NCBI GenBank assembly: GCA_902617285.1
Contig: CACMVZ010000004.1
Span: forward strand, 1-64,000
Origin: an uncultured Bacteroidota bacterium
GTDB lineage: Bacteria; Bacteroidota; Bacteroidia; Flavobacteriales; Flavobacteriaceae
Direction: 5' to 3'
Length of the DNA: 64,000 bases
Part shown: positions 46,406 through 56,713 of the stretch, piece after piece
Position numbering within the stretch: the first letter of the stretch is position 1
How the letters are laid out: every line of letters starts with the position of its first letter
The notes under the pieces: model-generated
Database searches by the model: none
What the model was told of the DNA's origin: nothing
The model's input: the letters and a program-made list of their open reading frames with translations, nothing else
Made by a program: the position numbers and the translations under genes

Positions 46406-47053
46406 CTATAATTTTAATGTATTTATAGCTGTATCATAGTCATTTGAATTAAATATGTAACTTCCAGCAACTAAAACATCTGCTCCATTAGATTTAAGAT
46501 TTTGAAAGTTATCTTTATTTACTCCTCCATCTACTTCTATTAAAGCATTTGATCCATAAGAAATAATTAACTGTTTCAATTCTTTGAGTCTATCTGTAGT
46601 AGATTCAATAAATTTTTGACCAGCAAACCCAGGATTAACTCCCATTAAGCAAATTAAATCAACTTTTTCAATATATTCTTTTAAATCAGATATAGGAGTT
46701 TCAGGATTTATAGCAATTCCAGCCTTTAGTGAAGATTCATGGATCTTATTAATGATTTGATTTAAATTATTTGTTGCCTCTATGTGAACCGTTATTATAT
46801 TAGATCCAAGATTTATAAATTCAGTTACATACTTTTCAGGCTCAACTATCATAAGATGAACATCTAAAGGCTTTTTAGTTAGTTGTCTTATGGTCTTCAC
46901 AACTGGCATGCCAAAAGATATATTAGGAACAAACAGTCCATCCATAACATCTAAATGAAACCAGTCAGCATTGCTTTTATCTATTTTAGAACACTCTAAA
47001 GATAAATTAGCAAAATCTGCTGCAAGAATAGAGGTAGAAACTTTTACTGACAT
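46406..47053 (-). CDS. rpe: Ribulose-phosphate 3-epimerase
   Basis: TIM-barrel enzyme, about 215 residues, interconverting ribulose-5-phosphate and xylulose-5-phosphate in the pentose phosphate pathway. Signatures are STSILAADFANL, WFHLDVMDGLFVPNISFG with metal-binding His and Asp, HLMIVEPEKY, MGVNPGFAGQKF and EVDGGVNKDN. The frame continues 9 bases upstream to a TTG at 47062, but the ATG at 47053 fits the family start better. It sits between the SGNH hydrolase and the primary sigma factor gene. Confidence 0.95.
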   Translation of the reverse strand: MSVKVSTSILAADFANLSLECSKIDKSNADWFHLDVMDGLFVPNISFGMPVVKTIRQLTKKPLDVHLMIVEPEKYVTEFINLGSNIITVHIEATNNLNQIINKIHESSLKAGIAINPETPISDLKEYIEKVDLICLMGVNPGFAGQKFIESTTDRLKELKQLIISYGSNALIEVDGGVNKDNFQNLKSNGADVLVAGSYIFNSNDYDTAINTLKL

Positions 47054-47125
47054 ATTTGCCAATATATAGTTTTAAAAAATAATACAGAAAATCAATTAGA
47101 AAAAGATATAAACAGGCTTACCTAA

Positions 47126-47989
47126 CTATCCAAGATAAGTTTTCAGAATTTTGCTCCTAGAGGTATGCTTTAGCCTTCTAATTGCTTTTTCTTTGATTTG
47201 TCTAACTCTTTCCCTCGTCAAATCAAATGTTTCACCTATTTCTTCTAAAGTCATAGCATGTTGGTTGCCAAGACCAAAATACAATCTTACAACATCAGCT
47301 TCTCTTGGGGTTAATGTATCCAGTGCTCTTTCAATTTCAGTTCTAAGTGATTCATGAAGAAGTTGTCTGTCAGGATTTGGTGATTCTCCGCTATTTAAAA
47401 CATCATATAAGTTTGAGTCTTCACCTTCAACCAAAGGTGCGTCCATTGATACATGTCTCCCAGAATTTTTTAAGGATTCTTTTACATCATTAACAGTCAT
47501 ATCAAGCTCTTTAGCAATTTCTTCTGCAGAAGGTGCTCTCTCATGAGCTTGCTCTAGAAACGCATAAGTTTTATTTATTTTATTAATCGAACCAATCTTA
47601 TTTAATGGTAATCTAACAATTCTTGATTGTTCAGCTAAAGCTTGCAGGATTGATTGTCTAATCCACCATACAGCATATGAGATAAATTTAAAACCTCTAG
47701 TTTCATCAAATCTTTGGGCAGCCTTAATTAGACCAAGATTACCTTCATTAATAAGGTCAGGAAGTGTTAATCCTTGATTTTGGTATTGCTTAGCTACAGA
47801 TACTACAAACCTTAAATTGGCTTTAGTAAGTTTTTCTAGTGCAAATTGATCTCCGGCTTTAATCCTTTGAGCTAATTCTACTTCTTCCTCAGCAGTAATA
47901 AGGTCAACCTTACCTATCTCTTGAAGATATTTATCTAAAGAAGCAGTTTCTCTATTGGTTACCTGTTTTGTTATTTTTAATTGTCTCAT
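47126..47989 (-). CDS. rpoD: RNA polymerase primary sigma factor (RpoD/SigA)
   Basis: Sigma-70 family protein of 287 residues with regions 1.2, 2, 3 and 4 but no region 1.1 and no large non-conserved insert, as is usual for Bacteroidota. Region 2 reads [32 protein letters not shown]; region 4.2 has the [30 protein letters not shown]. It should direct transcription from the TTG/TAnnTTTG promoters seen in this window. Flanked by rpe and pnp, an order common in flavobacteria. Confidence 0.96.
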   Translation of the reverse strand: MRQLKITKQVTNRETASLDKYLQEIGKVDLITAEEEVELAQRIKAGDQFALEKLTKANLRFVVSVAKQYQNQGLTLPDLINEGNLGLIKAAQRFDETRGFKFISYAVWWIRQSILQALAEQSRIVRLPLNKIGSINKINKTYAFLEQAHERAPSAEEIAKELDMTVNDVKESLKNSGRHVSMDAPLVEGEDSNLYDVLNSGESPNPDRQLLHESLRTEIERALDTLTPREADVVRLYFGLGNQHAMTLEEIGETFDLTRERVRQIKEKAIRRLKHTSRSKILKTYLG

Positions 47990-48021
47990 AGACTAATTAG
48001 TGCCACAAAAATTGTTCCAAA

Positions 48022-48048
48022 TTGAAAAAATTTAAGAATTTTTTTCAA
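48022..48048 (-). other. AT-rich inverted repeat at the pnp 3' end
   Basis: An 11/12-base inverted repeat (TTGAAAAAATT on one side, AATTTTTTTCAA on the other) with a 4-base centre covers the pnp stop codon and the bases after it. The stem has one GC pair only per strand end, so it is a weak terminator at most; it could also slow decay of the transcript. Confidence 0.3.
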
Positions 48049-50143
48049 GTAAAACTTTTCTGGAAATTTTAGATTTTTTTGTTCTAGGATCAATTCCAAG
48101 GTATTTTATTTCGATTTGATCACCAATGTTTAAATAATCAGCTACATTATTGACTCTCTCCCATGCAATTTCAGATACATGTAAAAGAGCTTCTTTTCCA
48201 GGAACAAATTCAACTACTGCACCGAAATCAAGAATCTTGATTACTTTTACATTATATACTTCATCGATTACAGGCTCAAAAACTAGATTTTTAATTCTGT
48301 CGATAGCATAATTTATCTTTTCTTGATCAACCCCTAAAATTTCAATAACACCAATTTCATCTTTCTCATTTATTACAATTGTAGTTTCAGTATCCTTTTG
48401 AAGTTCTTGTATATTTTTACCTCCTGGCCCTATTACCAGTCCAATAAAGTCCTTACTGATTTCAAGATTAACCATTTTAGGTGCATGAGCTTTTACAGAA
48501 TCTTTTGGATTATTTATTGTTTCATCTAATTTATTCAATATATCCAATCTTCCATTTTTAGCTTGACCAAGTGCTTCAATTAAAATCTCGTATTTTAATC
48601 CTTTAATTTTGATATCCATTTGACATGCAGTGATTCCATCTTTAGTACCTGTTACTTTAAAGTCCATATCTCCAAGATGATCTTCATCACCTAAAATATC
48701 AGATAATACAGCATATTTATCTCCCTCAGTTATTAAACCCATTGCTATACCGGAAACATTACTTTTAATATTAATTCCAGCATCCATCAATGCAAGAGAT
48801 CCCGCACAGACTGAAGCCATAGAGGACGATCCATTAGATTCTAAAATTTCAGATACAATTCTAACTGTATATGGACAATCAGTTGGCATAACTTTTTTTA
48901 GAGCCCTTTGAGCAAGATTTCCATGACCAACTTCTCTTCTTGAAGTTCCTCTCAATGGTCTTGCTTCTCCAGTTGAAAATGGTGGAAAATTATAATGTAA
49001 ATAAAAGGTCTCTTCAGATTGATCAGTTGGCATATCAATTACGTTGGCTTCTCTGCTTGTTCCAAGAGTAACTGATGCCAAAGCTTGCGTTTCACCTCTT
49101 GTAAAGACTGCAGATCCATGAGTAGATGGTAAGTAATCGATTTCAGTCCAAATATTTCTAATGTTATCAGGTTTTCTTCCATCAAGCCTTATGCCTTCAT
49201 TAAGAACTAAATCTCTAACTGCTTTTTTTTGTGATTTACTAAAGTATTTTAGAATAAGATCTTTATTTTCTTCAAACGTTTCTTCATCATAAGATTCGAC
49301 TAATTCTTGTTTAACATTTGAAAAAAGTTCACTTCTTTCATTTTTTGAAAGACCTTTTTTTGCTATATCATAACATTTTTGATAAGTTTTTTCAATAATT
49401 TGATTTTCTAGCTCTAAGTCTTCCTCAGCGGAATCATATTCTCTTTTTTCAGAACTGACTCCAACAAGCTTAACAAGCTCTTTTTGAGCCTTGATTTGGG
49501 CTTTAATCTCTTCATGAGCATATCTTATTGCCTCAGTCATTTCCTCTTCAGAAATTTCATTAAATTCACCTTCAACCATAACAACTGAATCTTCACTAGC
49601 ACCAACCATCATATCTATATCAGATTCCACGAGCTGAGCCTTTGATGGATTTACTAAGAAATTTCCATCAATTCTTGCTACTCTAACTTCAGAAATCGGA
49701 CCATCAAATGGAATATCGGACAATGATAGTGCGGCAGATGCAGCCAAACCAACTAATGCATCTGGCATTACGTTTTCATCGTGAGACATTAATTGAATCA
49801 TAACCTGGGTTTCATTATAATAATCTTTAGGAAATAAAGGCCTTAGTACTCTGTCAACAATTCTCATTGTTAAAATCTCTTCATTACTCGGTCTTGCCTC
49901 TCTTTTAAAAAAACCGCCTGGAAATCTTCCAGCAGAAGCAAATTTCTCTCTATAATCTACTGTTAAAGGAAGAAAATCTAGTGTTGACTCTCCATAATTG
50001 GAAACTACTGTAGATAACAGCATACAGTTTCCCATTTTTATTACTACAGAACCATGTGCTTGTTTTGCTAGTTTTCCTGTTTCAATGATAATTTCACGCC
50101 CATCATTTAAAACAATTGTTTTTGATAAAGGTTTTGGATTCAT
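48032..50143 (-). CDS. pnp: Polyribonucleotide nucleotidyltransferase (PNPase)
   Basis: Phosphorolytic 3'-5' exoribonuclease, 703 residues, trimeric, central to mRNA decay. Domain order is complete: RNase PH domain 1 (about 12-145), helical linker, RNase PH domain 2 (about 315-500; [16 protein letters not shown] supplies the catalytic acids), KH domain (about 555-620; [11 protein letters not shown]) and S1 domain (about 625-695). Located after rpsO with a 58-base gap, the widespread rpsO-pnp arrangement, where PNPase in enterobacteria controls its own leader; I see no strong hairpin in the gap here. Confidence 0.97.
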   Translation of the reverse strand: MNPKPLSKTIVLNDGREIIIETGKLAKQAHGSVVIKMGNCMLLSTVVSNYGESTLDFLPLTVDYREKFASAGRFPGGFFKREARPSNEEILTMRIVDRVLRPLFPKDYYNETQVMIQLMSHDENVMPDALVGLAASAALSLSDIPFDGPISEVRVARIDGNFLVNPSKAQLVESDIDMMVGASEDSVVMVEGEFNEISEEEMTEAIRYAHEEIKAQIKAQKELVKLVGVSSEKREYDSAEEDLELENQIIEKTYQKCYDIAKKGLSKNERSELFSNVKQELVESYDEETFEENKDLILKYFSKSQKKAVRDLVLNEGIRLDGRKPDNIRNIWTEIDYLPSTHGSAVFTRGETQALASVTLGTSREANVIDMPTDQSEETFYLHYNFPPFSTGEARPLRGTSRREVGHGNLAQRALKKVMPTDCPYTVRIVSEILESNGSSSMASVCAGSLALMDAGINIKSNVSGIAMGLITEGDKYAVLSDILGDEDHLGDMDFKVTGTKDGITACQMDIKIKGLKYEILIEALGQAKNGRLDILNKLDETINNPKDSVKAHAPKMVNLEISKDFIGLVIGPGGKNIQELQKDTETTIVINEKDEIGVIEILGVDQEKINYAIDRIKNLVFEPVIDEVYNVKVIKILDFGAVVEFVPGKEALLHVSEIAWERVNNVADYLNIGDQIEIKYLGIDPRTKKSKISRKVLLEKNS

Positions 50144-50201
50144 AATCTAGTTTTGGTTTAAATTAATTGTTGTGTGAGTATTTAGACAACCAAACTAAAT
50201 T

Positions 50202-50465
50202 TTACTTTCTGATACCAAGTTTTTTAATTATATCACGGTATCTTTCTATATCTGTTTTCTTTAAGTACTCAAGTAAGTTTCTTCTTTTACCAACCATTTT
50301 TACAAGTGATTTCTCTGTATTGAAATCCTTTGCATTAGTTTTAAGATGATTAGAAAGATGATCTATTCTTTTCGAGAAAAGTGCAACTTGACTTTCAGCA
50401 GAACCGGTATCTTTAATGTTTTTACCAAATTCTTTAAAAATATCTTTTTTCTTAAGTACTGTCAT
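50202..50465 (-). CDS. rpsO: 30S ribosomal protein S15
   Basis: Small-subunit protein of 87 residues binding the 16S rRNA central domain. The family core GSAESQVALFSKRIDHLSNHLKTN and the C-terminal VGKRRNLLEYLKKTDIERYRDIIKKLGIR are unmistakable. An upstream TAnnTTTG element 19 bases before the ATG gives a short predicted leader. It precedes pnp on the same strand. Confidence 0.97.
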   Translation of the reverse strand: MTVLKKKDIFKEFGKNIKDTGSAESQVALFSKRIDHLSNHLKTNAKDFNTEKSLVKMVGKRRNLLEYLKKTDIERYRDIIKKLGIRK

Positions 50466-50483
50466 TCAGTTATTTTTGAGCCG

Positions 50484-50491
50484 CAAATATA
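50484..50491 (-). promoter_or_regulatory. -7 promoter element for rpsO
   Basis: Minus-strand TATATTTG, full consensus match. The predicted start near 50478 leaves a leader of about 13 bases to the rpsO ATG at 50465. No -33 TTG at the right distance. Confidence 0.45.
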
Positions 50492-50518
50492 GTAGTTTAT
50501 ATTTAAATAAGTAAATTA

Positions 50519-51379
50519 TTACTCATATTTACGAAGAGGAGAATTTTGAATTAAATCGATGTATAAATTAATTTTCTTTTTTAGTTCTTTTCTATGCACT
50601 ATAAAATCTAAAAATCCTTTTTCTAAAAGAAATTCACTCTTTTGAAATCCCTCAGGCAGGTCCTTGCCAGTTGTATCTTTTACAACCCGAGGACCAGCAA
50701 AAGCAACCAGAGCATTAGGTTCTGCAATGTTTATATCACCTAACATGGCAAAGGAAGCAGTTGTTCCCCCTGTAGTTGGATCAGTACAAACCGAAATATA
50801 TGGTAATTTGGCTTCAGATAGATCATTCAACATAGCAGAGGTTTTTGCCATTTGCATCAATGATGTCGCAGATTCCATCATTCTTGCACCTCCTGATTTT
50901 GAAATTATAACTAAAGGACATTTATATTTTATCGCATAACTGATTGCTAAAGAAATTTTTTCTCCAACTACAGATCCCATTGAACCACCTATAAACTTGA
51001 AATCCATACATGCTATAACTATGTTTTTTCCAAAAGATTTTCCGTATCCTATCCTAATGGCATCTTTTAGACTTGTTTTAGCCTGTGCATCTTTCAATCT
51101 GTCAGAGTATTTTTTTTGATCTTTAAATTTTAGAAAATCAATGGACACAATACTAGCATTTAACTCTTTGTAATTTTTATCAAAGAGTATCTCAAAGTAC
51201 TCTTTACTACCAATATGGACATGATAATCATCTTCAGGGCTTACGTATAGGTTCTTTGAGAGCTCTTTAGTATCAATAATTTTGCCACTTGGTGTTTTAT
51301 ACCAAAGACCAGCTGGAATATCTTTTTTTTCCTCTGTTTTTGTACTAATATTTTTGTTTGTTCTTTTGAACCAACTCAT
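50519..51379 (-). CDS. accD: Acetyl-CoA carboxylase carboxyltransferase beta subunit, zinc ribbon degenerate
   Basis: Beta subunit of the carboxyltransferase that makes malonyl-CoA for fatty-acid synthesis, 286 residues. The crotonase-like core is standard: [48 protein letters not shown] and FAGPRVV. The N-terminal zinc ribbon (residues about 22-55 here) has lost all four cysteines of the E. coli protein; the equivalent stretch reads WYKTPSGK and VSPEDDYH. I recall the same state in other flavobacteria, so this is probably a lineage trait and the enzyme functional. Encoded 11 bases after fbaA on the same strand. Confidence 0.94.
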   Translation of the reverse strand: MSWFKRTNKNISTKTEEKKDIPAGLWYKTPSGKIIDTKELSKNLYVSPEDDYHVHIGSKEYFEILFDKNYKELNASIVSIDFLKFKDQKKYSDRLKDAQAKTSLKDAIRIGYGKSFGKNIVIACMDFKFIGGSMGSVVGEKISLAISYAIKYKCPLVIISKSGGARMMESATSLMQMAKTSAMLNDLSEAKLPYISVCTDPTTGGTTASFAMLGDINIAEPNALVAFAGPRVVKDTTGKDLPEGFQKSEFLLEKGFLDFIVHRKELKKKINLYIDLIQNSPLRKYE

Positions 51380-51390
51380 ACTAATAGATA

Positions 51391-52449
51391 TTAATCTAAG
51401 GTATTGATATTATTTAAATCTTCAAAAGCTTTAATTAATCTAGCTTTAAACGTTTCTTCACCCTTTCTTAGCCATACTCTGGGATCATAATACTTTTTAT
51501 TAGGAATATCATGACCATCGGGATTTCCAATTTGGCTTTTTAAATACTCTAAATTTGAATTCATATAATCTCTAATACCTTCAGTAAAGGCATATTGAAG
51601 ATCAGTGTCAATATTCATTTTTACAACTCCATACTCAATAGCTTCTCTAATTTCCTCCAAAGAAGAGCCTGATCCTCCGTGAAAGACAAAGTCAAGTGAA
51701 TTATTAGGTAAATTAAACTTATTTGAAATAAATTCCTGAGAGTTCTTTAAAATTTTAGGGGTAAGTTTAACATTACCTGGCTTGTATACTCCATGAACAT
51801 TTCCAAAAGCAGCTGCAATCAAAAATTTATCACTTATTGAGCTTAATTCAGAGTACGCGTATGCTACTTCTTCAGGCTGTGTATATAGCTTTGAGCTATC
51901 AATGTCAGTATTATCAACACCATCTTCTTCACCACCTGTTACACCAAGTTCTATTTCAAGTGTCATATCAAGGTCTGTTAATTTCTTCAGATATTCTTTA
52001 CAAGTAGCAATATTTTCCTCTAGAGGCTCCTCAGAAAGATCTATCATATGAGATGAAAATAATGGATATCCATTTCTTTTATAAAATTCTTTACCATAAT
52101 TAATAAGTCCATCTATCCATGGAAGAATTTTTCTCGAGCAATGATCAGTATGAATTATAACTTTTGCTCCATAATTATTAATTACTTCATGAATATGATA
52201 TGCACCAGAAATTGATCCTGAAATAGAAGCATTAAAATTGTCATTAGGCATTCCTTTTCCTGCAATAAATTGAGACCCTCCATTTGAAAATTGAATTATA
52301 ACAGGACTATTAATTTGTGATGCAGTTTCTAGAACTGGATTTATAGTATTTGTTCCCGAAACATTTACAGCTGGAATAGCAAATTTTTTCTCTTTAGCAA
52401 TACTAAAAATTTTTTGATTTTGTTCTCCGTATATAAAGTTATTGTCCAA
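51391..52449 (-). CDS. fbaA: Class II fructose-bisphosphate aldolase
   Basis: Zinc-dependent aldolase of glycolysis and gluconeogenesis, 352 residues. Metal and substrate motifs: [18 protein letters not shown] (His and Asp), [39 protein letters not shown] and [12 protein letters not shown]. The start is TTG at 52449; homologues begin a few residues before the conserved block, and no ATG fits better. A TAnnTTTG element lies 22 bases upstream. It heads a unit with accD. Confidence 0.96.
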   Translation of the reverse strand: MDNNFIYGEQNQKIFSIAKEKKFAIPAVNVSGTNTINPVLETASQINSPVIIQFSNGGSQFIAGKGMPNDNFNASISGSISGAYHIHEVINNYGAKVIIHTDHCSRKILPWIDGLINYGKEFYKRNGYPLFSSHMIDLSEEPLEENIATCKEYLKKLTDLDMTLEIELGVTGGEEDGVDNTDIDSSKLYTQPEEVAYAYSELSSISDKFLIAAAFGNVHGVYKPGNVKLTPKILKNSQEFISNKFNLPNNSLDFVFHGGSGSSLEEIREAIEYGVVKMNIDTDLQYAFTEGIRDYMNSNLEYLKSQIGNPDGHDIPNKKYYDPRVWLRKGEETFKARLIKAFEDLNNINTLD

Positions 52450-52471
52450 TTTGAATTTTATTAAAGTTTGT

Positions 52472-52479
52472 CAAAAGTA
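52472..52479 (-). promoter_or_regulatory. -7 promoter element for fbaA-accD
   Basis: Minus-strand TACTTTTG, full TAnnTTTG match, with a predicted start near 52465 and a leader of about 16 bases. It lies in the 41-base gap after the TamL gene. No clear -33 TTG. Confidence 0.4.
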
Positions 52480-52490
52480 TTAAACTTAAT

Positions 52491-55004
52491 TTAAAATGGA
52501 TAATTAATTCCAATATTATAGACTGCTTTTTTTAATGTGAAATCATTAAACCATCTTTTACCTAAAATTTGGGCCGGGTTATGTGTTTTAAATCCGACAT
52601 CAAGCCTTAAAACAAAAAAGTTAAAGTCATACCTTAATCCAACCCCTGTTCCTACTGCTAGTTCTTTTAAATCAGAAAGATTATCAAAAGTCATTGCTTT
52701 GTCTTCAACATTATCATTTAAATTCCAAATATTACCGATGTCAATAAACAATGCACCATTAAGTTTTCCACTTATTCTAGATCTATATTCAAAATTGAAA
52801 GCAATTTTAAAGTTTGCTTCATTAAATTCATTTATATTATTACTGCTACCTGGCCCTAATTTATATGCTTTCCAAGCTCTATTATCATTAGATCCTCCGG
52901 CATAATATGATCTAGAAAAAGGTATATAGTTTGAATTTTCATATGGAAGAGCAACACCTGTAAAAGCTCTTAGAGCAAAAATATTTCCACTATTTAGTAA
53001 AAAATGTTTAATGTAATTAATTTCAGCTTTGGCATACTGGGACGGAATTATATTTGAAATTTCTACTTTACCATCAGAATTGGTATTGTTTAATTTTAAA
53101 ATCTCATTAAACAAGTTACCAACCATTTCCAGCTTTACTCTTAATTGTGAGAAATCCTCATCCAGGAAACTTTCTTGAGTATTTCTGTTAATAGTTAAAG
53201 ATGATCCAATAATAATATTATTTTCAGTTAATCTTTCTTTTCTTTCTAAAATTGAACTTACATCTTTAAAAAATTCGTTATCAGTTTCTAGACTAGTTTT
53301 GTATGACAAAACTTGCTGAATAAATTTATTTGTACCATCAGGAATTAATAAATCTCCATTTTCATCAATTATCGATTGATCAATATTGTACAATGAAGAA
53401 ATATAATTAAGCTTATCATATGAATTTCTGTAGACATTAAAATAATTTGAGATATTTTGATTATTGACATACTCAAAGTCTAGAAGTTTAAAATTTACTT
53501 TAGAATATACTTTTGGGCTCCAATTAATCTCATAAATGCTACTATAATATTGCTTATCAAGACCAATATTTTTTTGTAGGGTTGTTCCTAAAATTATATT
53601 TGTTACAGGGTTCATCTCTTTTCTAATAATTTTATTGGAATTAAAAGGTAAAACAGCTCTAGGTATTCGTAGATTTAAATTTCCTCCTAATTCAAAAAGA
53701 TTAAAGAATGAATCATCTATAATTGAAATATCTTTAGAAGCACCGATCGAATTTTTAAGGTTGATTGAGAGATTTTCAGTACGTTTAAAAATATTTCTAA
53801 TGTTTAAATTAGAGCCTAAAGAAATACCGAAGTCTTCAATATTTGAGTGTGTAAAATCTAAATCAAAACCAAGACTAAACCTTTCTCTTGGGAATAGAAA
53901 AATTGAAGATGATAGTGACTTGTTATTTTCTTCAAAAATAATTCTTGGGTATTTGAAGTTTCCTAGATTAGAAAAATATCGGGAAGTAAGTATTTTATTC
54001 TCTTCACTATAATTATCTGATATATTAAAAAAAATTGGTTCAATAAGGGATTTAGCATTATAATTTAGTTTTCCCTTTGAAAAGATATTAATACCATTAT
54101 AATTTATTGAATCTGTATATGAATCAATATTAGACAATTCATCTAATGATTCTACAAATATATTTATATTATCAATTTTCTTTATCTGGTAATCAGTCTC
54201 TTGGTTTATGTTTTTAACATTTAAAATTATAGGTATTTTTTTGAAATTACCTGTACTATCAATTAGTACTTGATAATTAATGCTTCTTTGCTGGAAGTTA
54301 TATATCCCATTGTTTTTGAATAATTTAATGAGTCTATCTCTCTCCAATATAAGTTTGTCAATTGTAAAGATTTCGCCTTTTTTTATTTGGCTTTTACTAA
54401 TGTGGTCTTTATACAAAGAATCCAGATCTCTAGACTCGATATTTACAGTTATTGAATCAATTAAATACCTCTCTTTGGTTTCAACTGAATATTTAGCAGT
54501 TAATTGATTGAACTCTATAATTGAGTCATATGAAATATTTGAGTCAAAATAACCTTTACTATCATAAAATCTTTTAAGTCTTTCTATATTTTTATCAATA
54601 TCAATATCATTTATAGTAATTGGTTCTTGCCCAATGTTTTTTAGGAAATCATTAAATGAGTTGTTATATCTCTTTAATTGATCTATTTGTTTAATAGAAA
54701 TAAGTTTTTCTAATCTTTTAGTCCTATTTTCATTCTTTTCTAACCATATTCTAAACTTCTCATTAGGATTATCATTAGCAAGATTATTAATGGCTAATCC
54801 AAGTGGAAAGCTTAAAAATTTATTAATTGGTGAAGGTTGAATAAGTAAATTGGCGGGATCTTTTTTAACAATACTATCGTTAACTTCAAGTATATTTTTA
54901 ACTAGAATAGGGCGATCAAATTTATTGTAAATATTAGAGCTACAACTACTTATGATTAATAAGAGAGCTATTAAAAATGGTGAAAAAATTCTAGTAAAAG
55001 TCAA
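52491..55004 (-). CDS. tamL: Lipid-anchored BamA/TamA-family outer-membrane protein (TamL type)
   Basis: An 837-residue Omp85-superfamily protein. It begins with a lipoprotein signal (LLIISSCSS, Cys21), which is the feature that separates Bacteroidota TamL from proteobacterial TamA. Residues about 90-420 hold POTRA-like repeats (for example IKKGEIFTIDKLILERDRLIKLFKNNGIYNF), and the C-terminal half forms a 16-strand barrel ending in NIGINYPF with the terminal aromatic residue. AFTGVALPYENSNYIPFSRSYYAGGSNDNRAW contains the Omp85 motif region. It should help insert outer-membrane or surface proteins. The partner TamB is not adjacent. Start is TTG, the only Met position before the signal peptide. 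Confidence 0.88.
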   Translation of the reverse strand: MTFTRIFSPFLIALLLIISSCSSNIYNKFDRPILVKNILEVNDSIVKKDPANLLIQPSPINKFLSFPLGLAINNLANDNPNEKFRIWLEKNENRTKRLEKLISIKQIDQLKRYNNSFNDFLKNIGQEPITINDIDIDKNIERLKRFYDSKGYFDSNISYDSIIEFNQLTAKYSVETKERYLIDSITVNIESRDLDSLYKDHISKSQIKKGEIFTIDKLILERDRLIKLFKNNGIYNFQQRSINYQVLIDSTGNFKKIPIILNVKNINQETDYQIKKIDNINIFVESLDELSNIDSYTDSINYNGINIFSKGKLNYNAKSLIEPIFFNISDNYSEENKILTSRYFSNLGNFKYPRIIFEENNKSLSSSIFLFPRERFSLGFDLDFTHSNIEDFGISLGSNLNIRNIFKRTENLSINLKNSIGASKDISIIDDSFFNLFELGGNLNLRIPRAVLPFNSNKIIRKEMNPVTNIILGTTLQKNIGLDKQYYSSIYEINWSPKVYSKVNFKLLDFEYVNNQNISNYFNVYRNSYDKLNYISSLYNIDQSIIDENGDLLIPDGTNKFIQQVLSYKTSLETDNEFFKDVSSILERKERLTENNIIIGSSLTINRNTQESFLDEDFSQLRVKLEMVGNLFNEILKLNNTNSDGKVEISNIIPSQYAKAEINYIKHFLLNSGNIFALRAFTGVALPYENSNYIPFSRSYYAGGSNDNRAWKAYKLGPGSSNNINEFNEANFKIAFNFEYRSRISGKLNGALFIDIGNIWNLNDNVEDKAMTFDNLSDLKELAVGTGVGLRYDFNFFVLRLDVGFKTHNPAQILGKRWFNDFTLKKAVYNIGINYPF

Positions 55005-55033
55005 TTTTTTTTTACTAAATTACATTTTTTAGC

Positions 55034-55774
55034 TCAATAATTTCTTTGTCTTACAAGTTCAAATATTACTGCTGAAAATGCAGCAGATACATTCAATGAA
55101 TCTATATTTGAGCTAATTGGAATCATAAGCATATCATCAGAAAGATTTAAAACTCCTTTTGTAATTCCTTTATCTTCAGATCCTAAAATTAAACCTACTG
55201 ATTTTTTATAATCCTTATCATAAATACTTTTACTAGCTTTTTCTGATAAACTTAAAATCTCTATGCCTATTGATTTTAAGTGAATTATTGCATCTTTTAA
55301 ATTATTAACTCTTGCAATCGGTATGTTAAAAACTGATCCAGACGAGGTTTTAATAACATCAGCGTTGATAGGAGCTGAGTTATTTTGTGAAATAATTATT
55401 CCTGTTACACCAGCAGCGACTGATGTTCTGATTATAGCTCCAAAATTTCTTGTGTCAGTTACACCATCTAAAAGTAAATAAGTAACTTCTTTTGATTCGT
55501 TATATGTTGATTTTACTAATTCCTTGATTGATATAAGTGGAACTGGAGATAAAATTGCTACAGCTCCTTGATGGTTCTTACTTTTATACTTATTAAACTT
55601 TTCTTTTGGAACATACGTATATTTTATGTTCTTTTTTTCTAATTTTTCTACTAATGACCTAAACAAGCTACTTGATGCGGATGACTTAATTAATAAAACT
55701 TTTGATATTTCCTTTGATGAATCAACTGCCTCTATTATGCTTCTTAAACCATATATTTCTAAATTTTTGCTCAT
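55034..55774 (-). CDS. rlmB: 23S rRNA (guanosine-2'-O-)-methyltransferase, TrmH/RlmB type
   Basis: SPOUT methyltransferase, about 247 residues, modifying a guanosine in 23S rRNA (Gm2251 in E. coli). N-terminal substrate-binding domain (1-75, NLEIYGLRSIIEAV), then the trefoil-knot SAM domain: LLLDGVTDTRNFGAIIRTS (motif 1), LILGSEDKGI (motif 2) and IPISSNIDSLNVSAAFSAVIFE (motif 3). The frame extends 6 bases upstream to a TTG at 55780, but the ATG at 55774 is the better start. A strong terminator for the upstream Sus unit lies immediately before it. Confidence 0.93.
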   Translation of the reverse strand: MSKNLEIYGLRSIIEAVDSSKEISKVLLIKSSASSSLFRSLVEKLEKKNIKYTYVPKEKFNKYKSKNHQGAVAILSPVPLISIKELVKSTYNESKEVTYLLLDGVTDTRNFGAIIRTSVAAGVTGIIISQNNSAPINADVIKTSSGSVFNIPIARVNNLKDAIIHLKSIGIEILSLSEKASKSIYDKDYKKSVGLILGSEDKGITKGVLNLSDDMLMIPISSNIDSLNVSAAFSAVIFELVRQRNY

Positions 55775-55780
55775 TATCAA

Positions 55781-55817
55781 AAAAAAAAAGGAGGTTTTTT
55801 TTACAAAACCTCCTTTT
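55781..55817 (-). terminator. Intrinsic terminator of the first SusCD unit
   Basis: A 13-base stem (AAAAGGAGGTTTT pairing with AAAACCTCCTTTT) around a 6-base loop, followed on the minus strand by a run of nine T (A81-A89 on the plus strand). It lies between the lipoprotein stop at 55836 and the rlmB start, and is the clearest terminator in the window. Confidence 0.9.
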
Positions 55818-55835
55818 AAGATATTAATTAAATGT

Positions 55836-56702
55836 TTACTTACAAATATTTAAATCCTTTGGTCCATCAGCTGGACTTGTTCCATCAGATAATGCTGTTT
55901 GAGCATTACCTCCATTTGGATCTTCATATTCAAGCTGGTACGTAACCTCACTATCCCATGCACCTCCACTAAAGGTAAGTCCTAAAGATTGGGTTCCATC
56001 CAAAGTGAATGATGTACTAGCAGATGTTCCACTAGTGAATCCGAAGACTTCTGCAACTTCACCATCTATAGTAATAGTAACTGTTGCACCATTCCATCCA
56101 TCACCCCAGCTATCTTGGCCATTAAGAGTATAATTACCAGCAGGAGGAGTAGCTCCAAATGGCACTTTACATCCAATTATAACAAGATATCTAAAAGGTG
56201 AACTCCAATAGAAACCAGTCATTGAACCAGTTGCATTTTGATATGAGAATGATCTACCATCAGTCAGACTTAACTCAAATCTAAAGTATACTACATCATT
56301 TCCTTTGAAATCAGAAATATTCATAGCACTTAATGCTTGATTTAGAGTAACTGTTACATCAAATCTAGGAAGACCAAAATCTCCATCATACATATCACCT
56401 AGAGTCCATGTATTATATAGGGTTTCAGTCCCTCCGTTCATTGATAAATAAAGATCAACTTTAGAGATTAGATCTGTAGTTTCAGCATGAGGCTCAAAAG
56501 TACCTGACCAAACCGAAGAATCTGGTGTAGATGCTTGATACTCACCATTAATGCTTATTGCTCTTAGACCAGCTCCATATTGAAAATTATTAAACATGTA
56601 GTCGATCATCATCTCTTCTCCTTTGTAATCATCACGAAAACTATCTTTAGCACATGATGTAATCAAAAGAATTAAACTAAGATATATATATATTTTTTTC
56701 AT
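55836..56702 (-). CDS. Surface-type lipoprotein with CUB-like DSWGDGWNG domain, SusCD-associated
   Basis: A 288-residue lipoprotein (LLITSCAKD, Cys17) directly downstream of the SusD gene. Two parts can be seen: residues about 25-175, of unknown type with a beta-rich pattern, and residues about 180-288 that begin PAGNYTLNGQDSWGDGWNGATVTI, a motif seen in CUB-like or calcium-binding beta-sandwich domains of secreted bacterial proteins. In Sus systems the gene after susD often encodes a surface lipoprotein that binds the substrate, and this is the likely role; the ligand is unknown. Cys17 is followed by A-K-D, which may act as a surface-export signal. No sortase-type C-terminal signal is present. 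Confidence 0.75.
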   Translation of the reverse strand: MKKIYIYLSLILLITSCAKDSFRDDYKGEEMMIDYMFNNFQYGAGLRAISINGEYQASTPDSSVWSGTFEPHAETTDLISKVDLYLSMNGGTETLYNTWTLGDMYDGDFGLPRFDVTVTLNQALSAMNISDFKGNDVVYFRFELSLTDGRSFSYQNATGSMTGFYWSSPFRYLVIIGCKVPFGATPPAGNYTLNGQDSWGDGWNGATVTITIDGEVAEVFGFTSGTSASTSFTLDGTQSLGLTFSGGAWDSEVTYQLEYEDPNGGNAQTALSDGTSPADGPKDLNICK

Positions 56703-56713
56703 AGTATTTATAT

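Noticed and set aside
52537-54012. Several open plus-strand frames of 100-125 codons inside the TamL gene
   Set aside because: They are shadows on the opposite strand of a long barrel gene. No family features, and no promoter or start context.
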